NCBI GenBank assembly: GCA_008360955.1
Contig: LUCM01003950.1
Location: 219,830 to 283,829, forward strand
Origin: Fasciolopsis buskii
Taxonomy: Eukaryota > Platyhelminthes > Trematoda > Plagiorchiida > Fasciolidae
Direction of reading: 5' to 3'
DNA length: 64,000 nucleotides
In this document: piece after piece, positions 12,081 to 25,200 of the stretch
How positions within the stretch are numbered: position 1 is the stretch's first letter
Layout: every line of letters begins with the position of its first letter
Translations under genes and position numbers: made by a program
The notes under the pieces: model-generated
What the model was told of the DNA's origin: nothing
The model's database searches: none
What the model saw: the letters and a program-made list of their open reading frames with translations, nothing else

Positions 12081-12607
12081 TCAACTTCGGACACTGTGTT
12101 CAATACATAAAGCCGCCATTTCTTTGCAAAATTCTTCGAAAATCACCGCACACAACACCATACGTTGCACTGTTGGCCAATCAGTTTTATCTCTTTCCCC
12201 GGGGTCGCTGCGAGTGGAACTGGAACGTTGCAATACGGAATTCCGTTTCGACTGACGTCTTTGGGAACGGGAAGGGGTTTGTTGTTTCTGCTTCAATTTT
12301 TTATCCTGTAGCTTCTTTTTGGGACTTTTTACGGAATTGAGGCTACTCGTTTCCATCAGGCTGGCGTGAGACGGTAAACCGACTTCTGGAAGCCAGGTGT
12401 AAACACTGACTTGGCGAGTACTCAGCTTCCGACGTCCCGGTTGCGGATAAGCGTGCGGGGATAGAGTGACCGAGACACGATTAGGAGTGGATTCTTCCAT
12501 ACAAATGGGACCTGGACGTGGTTTGTTTTGTGATGGTTTTCGGTCATTTTTCTTGGATCGACTGAAAATTCGTCGGAAGAAAGAAACTCGACTGCGCCAA
12601 GATTGTT
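12081..12607 (-). CDS. Unidentified gene, terminal exon
   Basis: After a T/C-rich acceptor (TTACTTTCCTCAG) the frame stays open for 175 codons with coherent low-complexity basic and Ser-rich composition, ending in an amphipathic EEFCKEMAALC segment. The open frame continues upstream into the intron by chance. The plus-strand open frame at 12010-12255 is its shadow. Confidence 0.6.
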
Positions 12608-13052
12608 CTGAGGAAAGTAAGAAAAAATTAGAAAACGGAATTTTATAGTACCAAACCGAAATGTAACATCGACAGAATAAGTCAATAAGCCAAATGGGCA
12701 CTGTTTGCTGGTCAATCTATCCCTCATAAAATAATTGATCTTAAGCCTAGTTTTAATTATCAGATAAAACTACCAGCCCACACTGCCTTATATTTCAGAT
12801 TTTCAAGTTTCTTTTCTCGTAACAATGCGAAATTAATCGAACAAAATAACAGTCGTTTTACCAAAAAATATATCAGCCCAGGGAGGGAAATATCTTGCTG
12901 ACGGTGTCCTCACGCAAAATATCAATAGCATGCTGTGAAGTATTTCATCAAACGGTACGATAGTAAACGTTTGCAGATCATCAGCATCAACAAGCCGAAT
13001 TCGACGGTGTTCAGAGGGCTGCTCGACTCCAAACTTGGAATAAAATACAACG
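12081..13052 (-). CDS. Unidentified gene, last two exons
   Basis: Two minus-strand blocks join in phase 1: 13052-12862 (acceptor GATGCCAG, donor TTTG|GTAAAA) and 12607-12081 (acceptor ACTTTCCTCAG, stop TAA or TGA class at the end), giving 238 residues plus stop with a 254-bp intron. The first block reads YSKFGVEQPSEHRRIRLVDADD and on to a hydrophobic FDEILHSMLLIF segment. The second has a basic run (RRIFSRSKKNDRK), Ser/Pro-rich sequence, a Lys-rich stretch (KKKLQDKKLKQKQ), then SRSQRRQSKRNS and a hydrophobic C-terminal helix (MVLCAVIFEEFCKEMAALC). I do not recognise the family. The basic region suggests nuclear targeting or membrane/RNA contact, but this is inference. Earlier exons probably lie between 13.1 and 15.8 kb and were not found. 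Confidence 0.5.
12862..13052 (-). CDS. Unidentified gene, penultimate exon
   Basis: The acceptor is a pyrimidine tract (ATTTTTCTTTGATGCCAG), needing two bases from the previous exon. The frame RRIRLVDADDLQTF, then VPFDEIL, is unlike random translation. An alternative donor GTGAGG 41 bases earlier would end in phase 0 and would not match the next exon, so the GTAAAA donor is preferred. Confidence 0.45.
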
Positions 13053-15895
13053 CTGGCATCAAAGAAAAATCGGTGTGATCACCAAAAGGTTGGTTTGAGG
13101 GAGTTAGATTCACTTGACTGCTTGGCTATTAGCGAAAACGCCTTGTCAATAAAAGTTTACGATGATGAAAGCCTCAGGGATCACTTGAAAGCAAACATGT
13201 GTGTTTGTGCGCCATTGCATGTAGTTGTGTGTAAGAGAGAGATTGGTTTGCCTTCGCTACTGTCCCATCTAGCCTAAGGGGTGGCATAATCAAGTGTTAC
13301 TGCATTATTTCCTTTCTTTTCTAATTTCTTACTTGTTTCGAACAGCTGAACACATCTGGTTGTCATTTTAGCTAACCCATTCAACGTATGTACTAATTTT
13401 CAAACACCATCTACATTTTTCGCATTCAAACTAGTTTTTATCCTTAACAAAAACTGAACTAACCACTAGCCACGAATGATTTCACTCACAGGTATGGATC
13501 CACCTTTTCTTAATCGGTTGCAAGATAAAGATCCATAGAGTCCACATGACCGCATTGTGACAGGCAAACTTCACGTTCGGTTTTTTGGCTTCGCAAACAC
13601 AATACGGGTGGGTACATACAACATCAATAAAAACTTGCAGTACGGATAGGCAAAGGTGTACTTACATTTTTATCATTTTACTTTCATTAATGATACGACA
13701 GAGCGCATGCTTTTCAAGAGGGGAGTAGCGCTTATTTATAGGTTACCGAACAAAGGAGGGGGGGTGGTGACCGATGGTGAAGGGATTCGGATCCGCGGCA
13801 TTCACGTTGGAACACCCTGATGATTGGAATCAGCGCATTGAGATTTAGGACTGTCGGTTTCTTAGATCAATAAGTCAAACTGGTGGTATTTTCAAATGGT
13901 CTTGAACTAATAGGTTTATGTTACTTCCCGATAAAAGTGAGAAGCAGAATCAAACCGAGGCACCCTGAAATGGATATCCAATTAACAGGTAACGTTTTTG
14001 TGTAGATAGGGCAAAATCACATTTAGGAAATGACTAACGGAGTATTTATTGCCAAAACAAATGTTATATAGGACCATGGAGCTGAACAACCGAGAAATGA
14101 ACACTCTATCAATGCAGTTTCTCTGTTAATCAGCAAAACACACTGAAGATGGGTATGTTGAAATGAGTTAGGAATCGTTCACATTGGACATATATATCTG
14201 GAAATAGGTAGGCTTGGGCGAAAATATACTTTGACGTTCCTCTCACTGGGTACGGAGACCTAGTAACTGGGATGGGATCCACCAACCAGTAGCCTTGGAA
14301 AACCGGAAGGTTTGAAAGACCTCTTTTGCACAGTGAAGGAGCATAAAAACAGATGCTAGCAAGATTTTACAGAGGCTAGTGTCTATACGTGATAGGAGCG
14401 GAGTGCATTCAATATTACTGGGAGGTCTGGACCCAGAAATAGACTAGACTAACGTTTTCCATGTCGCACGCTCCTCTCCAGACTCAGTTATCTTTATGTT
14501 TGTTGGTAATCAACCTCCATTTTATTAAAACCCTACTCGTTTGACATTTAATAGATTACAATGAAACACTAATATTGGAATTACCTAAATGGTAAAGCTT
14601 CACATTCTTAGGGCAGTTAAATTAAATCCAGAAGGGGACATTCAGCACTCGAGTCTAATGGCATGTAGACAGCCTTCTGATAAATTTTCAAAAGCCATCG
14701 AACGAATAACGTCGCATCATGTTGTGCAATTGTTACTCAAATCTTTGAGAACCATCTACTGCGTCTCGATAGCCAAAACGCTTAACGCATGTTCACTGTT
14801 TCCGGCTTTGAGCGTTACCCATGGATACGTAATGCTCGTGAATGAGACAGCTATAACAATGTGATGAGTTCAACATCAGTGCTGCACACTGAGGCACCAC
14901 ATGAACACTGTAACTGGGACAACCTCATTTTCGTCTGTCCACTATTACTTAACATTAGACTGAACAGGCCTGTCGATCGTTACATCGACATTTCCTAGCA
15001 GAAGGCTCAGCACTTAGACGACAGCACGAAGATGGACCTTAAGTTGTGGGAGTAAAATCCCATTAAAACCGTGCACAACAGGATATTTGTGTATGCGAAA
15101 CCTAGAGGGAAGATGGAGTACGATTCAAAATTGCTGAGGAAAAGTATTCAATATTGGTGAGCACATGCACGTAGGTGTTAATTAACCACTAGACACGGCT
15201 GGACCCGATATAATTTTACATCATACAACCTTGGCTGAATCCATGTATGTTTCTAATTAGAATAATTGATTCGTTTGAATCAAATTATGCGATCATGTGT
15301 ACCATTATTTTGGTGGAGTTTATTCTCTCAGGTTTTAGTTTGTTGATGATTTAGCAATGTGTAATCACAGTTGATCTGTGTTTTAATTCACAAGTCACGT
15401 CGATCATTTGCGTCCCTGTATTGGTGGCTGGATCGCGCGCGTTCAAGCCAAGCCACGACGGAAGAATGTGCACTCATCCGTGTGTGCGATTGCGTATCTG
15501 TACGGATGTATTAGGAGACCAAGAGGTAATATATCTGTGAGACGAATAGAAATAATCAAACCGTAAGGATTAACGGCATTTCGAAAAACGCGCGCTTTCG
15601 TCTGGGTGCCGGTCTCGCTCTCCCCCCCCCAACTCTCGAATGGAACTGAAAAACGTAGACCAGTTTAAGATGCACATGACAAGCGCCCGTAATCCGTATG
15701 CGAATCGCACATCAAATAGGTGTGCACAGGCAAATACTGGCTGGTCACTAGTTGCATATATATTGAACATTTATTTAGAAGGGTACCCACTTACAAGCGG
15801 TGTGGTGTTACCCGTGGTCGTAGTTTACATATTTTTGTGCTTCGTCCCATTTGTACCGATTCCCGTAAACACCACCCAATCTGCTGGCTACGAAA
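13053..15895. other. Stretch between two divergent genes; promoter side of UROC1
   Basis: It separates the minus-strand gene from the UROC1 start. No further exon could be supported. A run of ten C sits at about 15621-15630, close upstream of UROC1. The last few hundred bases should hold the UROC1 promoter and 5' UTR, but no TATA box or initiator is convincing. Confidence 0.35.
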
Positions 15896-16240
15896 ATGGT
15901 TGAATTATCTGTTCTTGCCCAAGGACTACCCTTGAATCCACTGCCTGTACTCCAACCACGGGATCCACGTATAGCCCATGCTCCGGCTTTATGCCCTTCA
16001 CTGGATGAATCGGAGAAAACCCTAGCCTTGGCCAATGCGTTACGTTACATCCCAACCGAACTGCATGAACAACTGGCCTTGGAATTCGCGCATGAACTGG
16101 CCGCGTATGGACACATTTACATGTATCGGTTTCGGCCGGACCCATCGTTACTCAGGGCTCATCCGATCGGGCAGTATCCGGCAAAATGTGTCGAGGCGGC
16201 AGCTATTATGCTGATGATTTGTAACAATTTGGATCGTGAC
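15896..16240 (+). CDS. UROC1: UROC1 exon 1
   Basis: Residues 1-115, from ATG (context AAAATGG) through YGHIYMYRFRPD and the MLMICNNLD helix. The donor is GAC|GTGAGG, phase 0. An open frame continues by chance into the intron. Confidence 0.95.
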
Positions 16241-19200
16241 GTGAGGCATGGATTTTATTGATGCTTCATTATTGATCAACCTGTCTATATCATGTAGTGC
16301 CTAAATTTGATTCAAACAACGCTTCTACTCTGAGAATAACAATACCTAATTAGTCTAACAGACTGGAAGTCTATTAACTGGGTAGCCGTTGACCAGCTTA
16401 CGGAGATAAGCATCAACATAGTTGCCGGGTTGTTACATTGTACATCGTAAGTAGTCATTATATACAGATACTCAAAACCTGGTAACCCGCATTGTTAGTT
16501 ACTCTCTAAAATCTGTTTCATTAACGCAGTTCAGTAGTTCTCTTGCTATTTGTTCTGACAGCGTAGGCTCAGAAACAGAACATGAGGTGAAGTATAATAA
16601 AAAAAATCTAAAAACTAGGACAATACGTTCACTGTTGTTCCACGTACACTTTGATGTTGAAGCCCTGAGAAATCGGATTTGTCTTAGAACGTTCAAAATA
16701 CCCGATAGGATTCGTCGTGCCCGGAAAAGCTACCACAATAACCGTGTCGAGTTTGTAATAAATTATCATACTAATCACCCAAGTAAAATATTTTGTGAAA
16801 AATGCACGAAAAGGTGTACTTAGGTGGCAATCGGCCCTCTTACATTGTCACCGAATGGAAGAGGGATAGGTAACCATACAGTTTAGCTGTTTCATGGCTC
16901 CCGCAGCTGGTGTGCATTGGGCGGGAATGACACCGGTTCACCTCACATCGCTATCTTTATCTCTCGTATACATATAAAACGAATGAGAATAAGGTAATCA
17001 CTGTCCGAGTCCAGGCGACTGGCAATGCGGTTGACCGAACAAACTCATGTGAACACAAGCAACTACAATCATACGCGAAGGACTAAGAAGAGGATGATGA
17101 TCCAAAGTTCGCTACTAGAAAACCACGTTCTGCTAAACCTTCTGTCCATATAAAGCAGTTGAACTGTTCTTCTAGACATTAGATCAATCCAGTAAATGAA
17201 TGCGGTATTATCATAAGGGTTGGGTTTAATGTCATGCTGGATATCACTGGATGATGCTAACAACATAGGGAATGCCTGAGGTAATAAGCGATGTTTTGCC
17301 GTCAAATGTTACAAAACAACTGCAGATATTTTAAAATTACTGATCTAACTTCATTTTCCAAACTTGTAGGAAGGTTGTAACAAGGTGTACAACTTATCCT
17401 AGGTTACTGTAAATCATACTCGGTTTGAAATTTCTTTGTAAAATTCCATTTGGCACACGGTGGCGGTACTTTTACACTGCTTATTTTTCTCCAAACCACC
17501 ACCGTAAGGCTGAGCTAGTTACTAGAAATTGGATACAGTCAAAAATGAAGGCTGTAAATCGTTCCAATCATAGCAAGAAATGGTTCGATTCTTATCGAAC
17601 ACAACGCTTCGAAGGGATAAATTGGAAAATTCTGTCCTAACAAAGCCGAGACTCATTTGAGTGTTTCATAACAGGCATTCATAAGAAATAATTTCAATTA
17701 TCATGAATTTACTGCAAACAACGCTTCAATGAATGGCACGTTTGCCATACGAATCCTCACCACGACCAGTACGCTTTTTTCGTCTATAATTTGGCGGTAG
17801 TCAAACGATCAACGTCGCGGCACTTCCGTCGAAGGTTCGCGAGTTCGACTCCCCTCATCGCCGATCGAATTCCCTACTTGACAGCTTCCTGTTGGCCGCC
17901 CCCTCCTGAAAACAATGTACTCTGTAGTTTCATTAATGAAGGAAGTGGATAAAGATAAAAGATCAACCAATCCGTGATTGCATGTCCAATGAAATTTGAT
18001 CCGATTCACTTTACTTTATTTCATTTAATCCTTTGCACCTACAGGTTGCCCAATTCCCCGACGAACTAGTTACCTATGGCGGAAACGGTCAGGTGTTCTC
18101 CAACTGGGCTCAGTTCTGGCTCGTGATGAAGGCCCTAAGTAGACTGACAAGGAAACAAACCCTGGTACTCTACTCTGGCCATCCTGCTGGATTGTTTCCA
18201 AGTCCTCCTTCAGCTCCACGAATGATAATAACCAACGGGATGCTGGTACCTCGACCTGGACTAGAAGAAGGCTACCAGAAACTATTCGCTCTTGGTGTGA
18301 CTCAGTACGGTCAAATGACAGCTGGTTCATTTTGTTATATAGGATCACAAGGGATTGTGCACGGAACCACGCTGACAATACTGAATGCATTTCGACGTTA
18401 CTTGGGTACTAGTTCAGAACCGCACGAATCCGGTGCGGATGACGATTCCATACGTGGTCGTGTGTTTCTGAGTTCTGGACTTGGTGGAATGAGTGGAGCA
18501 CAGGTAAGCGGAAATGTGAGCCATAGTTTTCGGGCTTTTAACAGTTCTGATTCCAGAGAGCATTCAGATGGATTGAAACTGTTGTAAATGGGTAGTTTTT
18601 GTTGGTAATGCGGTGCATGGTGGTGGTGATGATAATTCTGAATGTGACAGCCGTTCTTTTAAGTTCAAAGAACGTCGGTTCAGAGTGAGAGAACCACGAT
18701 ATGAAAGAGTGGCTCTGCAACCACAGACATGCTCGTGCAGAGTGGGATTCACTTACTGAGGAACGAAAAAAAGACTATTGACGCATTGATATCAGAGGAA
18801 TTACCTTATTTTTTCCGGAGTTTTGGGAAGCAATGTTGGATAAACAAACCGATGGAGTGTTCGCCTTGCTGACCAGACAGAGTGCGGTACAAAATAGGCA
18901 AACCTAAAGTGGGTAGTTCATACATTCGACTGAACACATGGCTTCAGCTATACATGCAGGAAAATAACAACCAAGTCGCTTGTTTAATTACAGACTTTCA
19001 GTTATGTTTTCCTGTGCGGCTAAAGAAATCCAAAATGGGTCACCAGACGGCTACACAGCAATCCTATCGGCAACAGTCATGATATTTGTTGGATTGCTGC
19101 ATTCGCTTCACCGAGATGATTCCAATTTGGTTGAATTACTGCCTATTGACACGTGTTTAACTAATGATTAAAATGATGCCTGCCATTCATTAGTCCCGCA

Positions 19201-22200
19201 CGGGTTATAGTCGATTCATGGGCGTGTTACCGAACCTTTGTCATCGTACTGTCCTCATTCTAATAGCTTTGCTATGATCAATCTGGTCAATATGATCCAT
19301 TTATAAAATCATTGAGTTCGACTCTGAGTCATCAAGGTTGAAAAAGGGGGGTGAAAATGACATTGCCTAAGTGAGCAAACTAAAGTTTTAGTGAAGCAGA
19401 AAACCTTCAAACAATACATGTGCTCTAGCAAAACATCCTAAAATCTAGATTTTTACATTTCTTTTAAAGTCATTTTTTAGCAATCAAAGGACAACCATAA
19501 AAAGACATCAACAATAAAATGGTTATTTGAATTTCCGTTTTGCGGTGGATCGCAAAATACTTAAATGGTATATTCTATGCGAAAAGAAGACATTATTTTG
19601 TTAAATCGAACTCCTTACAAAATCTGTTAGTTGTTCACGTTTCACACTAGTGGAATGGCGTCAAGGCGTTTAGGATCTGTGCCAATCACAATCTAACAAA
19701 TCTGCGACTTTCTTCGGATGAATGAAATAATTTAGTTCAATTTTCTGATCAAAATATGTTTGTACACCACCGGATTCTGTGCATTATCAACTTTCCGTTA
19801 TTTTGACAAAGGCCAAAGCGGCCGTGATTACCGGCTGTATCGGAGTGATTGCCGAAGTCAGCGAGGAAGCGTTGAACAAGCGATTTGTTCAAGGTTGGCT
19901 AACGGAACGTGTGGACAATTTGGAAAAATTAATGGAACGGATTCGTCAACGTCGTAAAGAAAAACGAGCTGTCAGCATAGGCTATTTGGGGAACGTTGTG
20001 GACGTGTGGCAAAAGGTGGTGAGTGAATACCGGAGGACCGGGGAGCGACTGATCGATATCGCGTCCGACCAAACCTCGTGTCACAATCCATTCCACGGTG
20101 GCTACTATCCACAAGGCAAGTTGAAATGTGAATTCTAAATTGTGCATGTGAAGTCGCAGGGTTGACAATTTCATGAATTACGTCAAACATAATTCTTGAT
20201 TTTTGTCTTCAAAAAGACAAAGACTCTTCTTACTGTGTTTCACATTGAACAATCTGGGAGCGAACCCGTACGGGCGCACGTCTACGGTTTGCTGGCCGAT
20301 AGTCGATCTCATTTTTTGCTTTGTCCGTAAAGCCTACGACGTTGATTGGTTTCTGGTATGTACCAGATCGAGTAAGTATACCGTTCGACTTCATTTGTTT
20401 GGGCGATTCTTGCTGCGGACTGTAGGTGCACCGGCGATGAACAACCGGTTTCTCATGTATATGCACGATATGACTGTTTGTCTAACTATAAGGTTTTACT
20501 AATTATGGCCACATTTTTGAAGAAATTACTGGAAAGGTGGTATGAGCACAGCATCCTGTGAATTAGTTCGGCTCCTTCAGGCTCGTTTTTCTCTTTATTT
20601 TGGAAGGTATTTGCAACGAAAGACTGGATCTAACCAACGACCGAAAACCGCAAATTATAACAATAATGAAGGGGCTGTTCATGAAAATATTGAGGCAAAT
20701 GTTTTCTATTTAGCACCAAGAAAACAATGGTATTCATTCACCCTCATTTAGGTGTGGATGCTAATTAGCTAACTCGACCACTACCCGAATAGCGTCCTGC
20801 TGACTTGCATGTCGGAATTCTGTGACCGGGGTCAAAATCCCAAAAGAATATCTGGACGTAAATATCGGTTATTTCCAATAAGCGTGAACGAAATGTCTTT
20901 TACTTCTATACAATTTGAACATTCATTTAGAGTGAGTGGTTGATGCCGATGGCAGAACAATTATTTTCAGTACTTTTTAAATGTGTATAGATATATAACG
21001 GTTGTGCTGAGTATGATTATTCCACAATTTTGAAAGGTGCGTTCCTAGCTTCATCCATTTATGTTCGGTGTCTGTCTGATTTTCGGTCCGTTTGCCGGAA
21101 GTTTTTAGTTGCATCCAGTGAATTCAATTTTTAGCTAGGTTAAAGTAAGTACCTATAATATTAGCGCACCAGTGTACACAAAAAGGAGAATCAAAGCGTA
21201 AAACTCATCTGGATCTATTATGTAACCATTTCCGTCTAGGTGATCCGATTTGTAGCGGCATATCTTTCAATAGGATCCGATTAATACTTATTAATTTCAT
21301 CTTAGCCACTTGAATACTTATGAGGCCACTGGTTTGGTAGCCATCATTGCAACTGTAGAAGTTCGATATTGAAAAAATATGAACAAAACCAAGCTTCTCA
21401 AATAACTTAGGCTTGATTTCTCAAAATCCGTTGTCGATCAAACAATTTACTGATAGACGTCATGCATGCCAGACAACGTAAATACGAGGTTTCAGTCTGA
21501 CCGCATCACGGGGTGTATAGCCATCGGTGACCGACCATGGCAGGCAAGTCAAACGGGGCAGCTCCTCAATGTTTTCACCGATTTCAACAATGATTCATAT
21601 TCTGACACTGAACGATGCATTCTCTCCAGAGGCAATTTAAATTTATAGGACTAAAAACCTCAATCCAATTAATAGTGTAATACGCTATTGTCAAAATTAG
21701 GGTAATTCTGAATTTTCGACTCTTGTTTACAGGTTACAGTTACGAGGCAGCGCGTAAACTCATGCGAGAAGACAACAAAGCATTCCGGAAAGCTGTCGAG
21801 AATAGTCTTCGTGTGCAGGTAAGAGCTCTTTGCTGTCAGGTGAGGCGAAGATCTACACCATGGATGTGGATCTATTCTGAAATGAAAACGGTCACTTGAA
21901 GACTATCATTCTGTTCGCTCAAATATGAACTGTGATTTCTAGTTCTTTCAGCCCCGTGTAGCATCAGACGTATGCAAACGTGTTAAATCCACTCAGTTTG
22001 TCACCTATTACTGACCAGACTGCACAGATTTTCGTCTCTGCATCTGAAACTAACATCAAAATAGTATAATAATAGAGTAATTTTATCCAGAACTGAATTT
22101 CTTCCGGTTTATTGGTAGAAGCGAGATTTCACTACTTTAGAAGAGTTCATCTGAATCGATTCGTGAATACTGATTGCCTAATTTATGACTAATCGGCCTC

Positions 22201-25200
22201 TTTAGTGATCAGTACTGTATTATTCAGTCCACCATTATCTATTTCTAAAATACGTGTTCAAGAATTGTGAAAGGTCACCAGTCTACGCAAATATACTCCA
22301 CACAAACAATACCAAATCGTCTATTGAAAAACGCTATTCATTCCACTGACGATGAAGATCGTGCAACTAAAAATTATGAGGCAGGAATTGAAACGCGGTC
22401 AAAATCAAATTGAAGTTTTACGACCACTATTTATTCACATCTCCAAGTGTAATCTCAACCGGATCAAATCTCCTCGGTACTGGTCTGTTCGTATTCGGCG
22501 ATCATCATCGTTAGACAATTGATGTAAATGGGCTCGAGGCACATAACAAAAAATTAGACGAGCATCACGCCCGGAAATATAAAACAATCACAAACTATTC
22601 TGAGAACGCCATCACTCCAGACAGATCTGATTTTCCGTAATTTCTTCATACGTCTATTATGTTTTGTGATTTAGACCTTGAATCTCTTCAATGTTCTGCA
22701 GGTTGCAGCGATTAACGAGATGTCCAAATCTGGAGTTTATTTCTTTGATTACGGAAACGCCTTCTTGTTGCAAGCCAAATTAGCAGGAGCCGATTTGGAA
22801 CCGACAAAGGAACAGAAAAAAGAGGCAAAAGAGATGCGCATTGTCCGCGAATTTCGATACCCATCTTACGTTCAGGTAACCAAGAATGTCTGTACCAGTT
22901 TACCTTTTGGAATTTAGAACACAGTCTTGCATGAATGAAACGTAGCTTTTCTACTGTCTCAACTAGAGTATCAAATCCGAATAATATACGGAGTGAGTAA
23001 AAAGAAATAATCCTTGTAATATGGTATATGGAAACACGTACCCATAACAAATGGCACATTCATAGGAAGCAGGAGCTAGTAAACGTTTCGACTACCACAG
23101 CAATTTTCAAAAGAATGGATTGTTGTTTCCACTCACAACGCTGTTTTTGACCAATACATTCTTCCACATGTTAGATTTAGCGCTTATGAAGTTGCACAGT
23201 GGATCTAGAACTAGTATTCGTACATGACTAATAAAACGAACCAATTAGGAATAGGCGCCAGTCTTAACAGTAGGCATTACGTAGTAAATTTCGGTATCTT
23301 TCGGCCGTCTGACAAGCAAAGCCTCTGCAACCACTCTGGGGAATAAAAGTTGAGATCTCTATCTAATCCAGCATATAATGCTATTATTTCGATTGTCTGA
23401 ATAAGGTTACACAATCCAAACCCTTTTTGAGATGTTTTCTGAAATATTCATGACTACAAAGAGCTCACAAGCACTTTACTGTTTCTCAGTGATTAAAGAT
23501 TCAATAACAATGTTCGATGAATCACTGTTCTTTATGCACCAATCTTTAACTATTCCCTTCTTTTAATCTCACTCAGGACATAATGGGCAACATTTTCTCA
23601 ATGGGATTCGGGCCATTTCGCTGGGTCTGCACCTCAGGGTTGGCAGAGGACTTGCAAACAAGTGATCGATTGGCTGGGGAACAGTTAGAACGATTGCTCA
23701 AACGACCCGATCTACCAATGCCTATCCGACAACAATTTGAAGATAATCTAAGGTGGATTAAACAGGCACAACATCACAAACTGGTTGTCGGATCGCAAGT
23801 AGGTTGTACACGAAACTGATAATGGAAACGTAATGTAATATAAAAACCATGAAATGTTTTCTCTGGAATAACCAAATAACCAACAATGACGATGGTTACC
23901 CTTAAATTATTTCCCGGTTACATCACTTCAAGGCAAGAATTCTCTACTCGGACGAGGATGGACGAATCGCTATAGCCGAGGCTTTCAACGACGCAATCAG
24001 AAAAGAAGTACTGCACGGGCCAATTGTGATTAGTCGAGATCATCATGATGTCAGTGGAACTGATAGTCCGTACAGAGAAACTGCCAACATTTACGATGGT
24101 TCCGCTGTGTGTGCTGACATGTCGGTGAGTGGATGATGACGAACTTTCCCGATTTATTCACTTTTCTCACAGTCAGCACACTACCATTCTGAGACACGTG
24201 TGGTTTTTGTTTCGAGGTAATTAGCATACTTTTGTCATTTTATAAAATACTTTTAACACATTGCGTATGGACGTCATTCACTAGTATAGTGGATTTAGAC
24301 GGTCAATTAATCAGCCATTGTCGAGGCAACAACGATGTCCACGGCCAAATTATTTGCCTTCTGTGGTCTTTTTAGTGCATACGATGGCGTTTTTGGTGGG
24401 GTCATGAGCTATGCAAAATGCTTGTCAAGGAGATCGGCAAAAGTATGGTTGATATACTGCATTTCAGTGTGTGCTCATGAAATAGTCTATTTTTGTCTGG
24501 TTTGATGTTCGAAATCTGATAGTCTGATCTATGATGCACCGCGTCCAGGAAATCGAGATTGAAGTCGGTTTTGAGTTTTTTGTTGATAGTACCGTGTGTG
24601 GATGGGAGAACAAAATGTTCCCAGAAGCACACTACCAGTTTCGCAGTTATTTCCGCTCACCACGTACATGTACCAGGCAGTCAAATAAACAAGTGCATCA
24701 GTGATTGAACAGGAAAGTGTTCCGGGGGAGTTTTTGTTCTCTCAACCACTACTGACAATAAAAATCGGAAATTTGAAACTTGTCTTTGAATAACCGACGA
24801 AAACCGTCCACAAATAGCCGTTATGGTTTATAAGTGGGCCTGTCATCCATGCACGTTCCTATTGATTCAGATGAGATTCTTGTGAGAACCCATTTTTCCG
24901 TAAAAATGGTATCAAAATTCTTTTTCAGAGGGCGATGAGGTGCGTAAAGTTCTTTCGGGTTACCCATTTGAGAGTTGGCTAGGTAATATTGACCAAAAAA
25001 TTTACACATCCACAAATGTATGCATATTTTCTGAAAGTATACTTCAAGGGCTGATTATTATTGCGTTAGTAGGTTTACGGATACATACCGCAATGCAACA
25101 ATAAAATGTCACTGGTTTTGAACTATTATCTATGGTGGTATTGAAACAAACATTCTTCAAAATGGTCAAACATTTATTTCTTGTTTTTTCACGGACAGTC

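Noticed and set aside
12010..12255. Plus-strand open frame of 81 codons
   Set aside because: It is the antisense shadow of the coherent minus-strand terminal exon at 12081-12607.
16587..16823. Lys/Arg-rich 78-codon frame in UROC1 intron 1
   Set aside because: Its basic composition follows from AT-rich sequence. There are no domain and no splice context.
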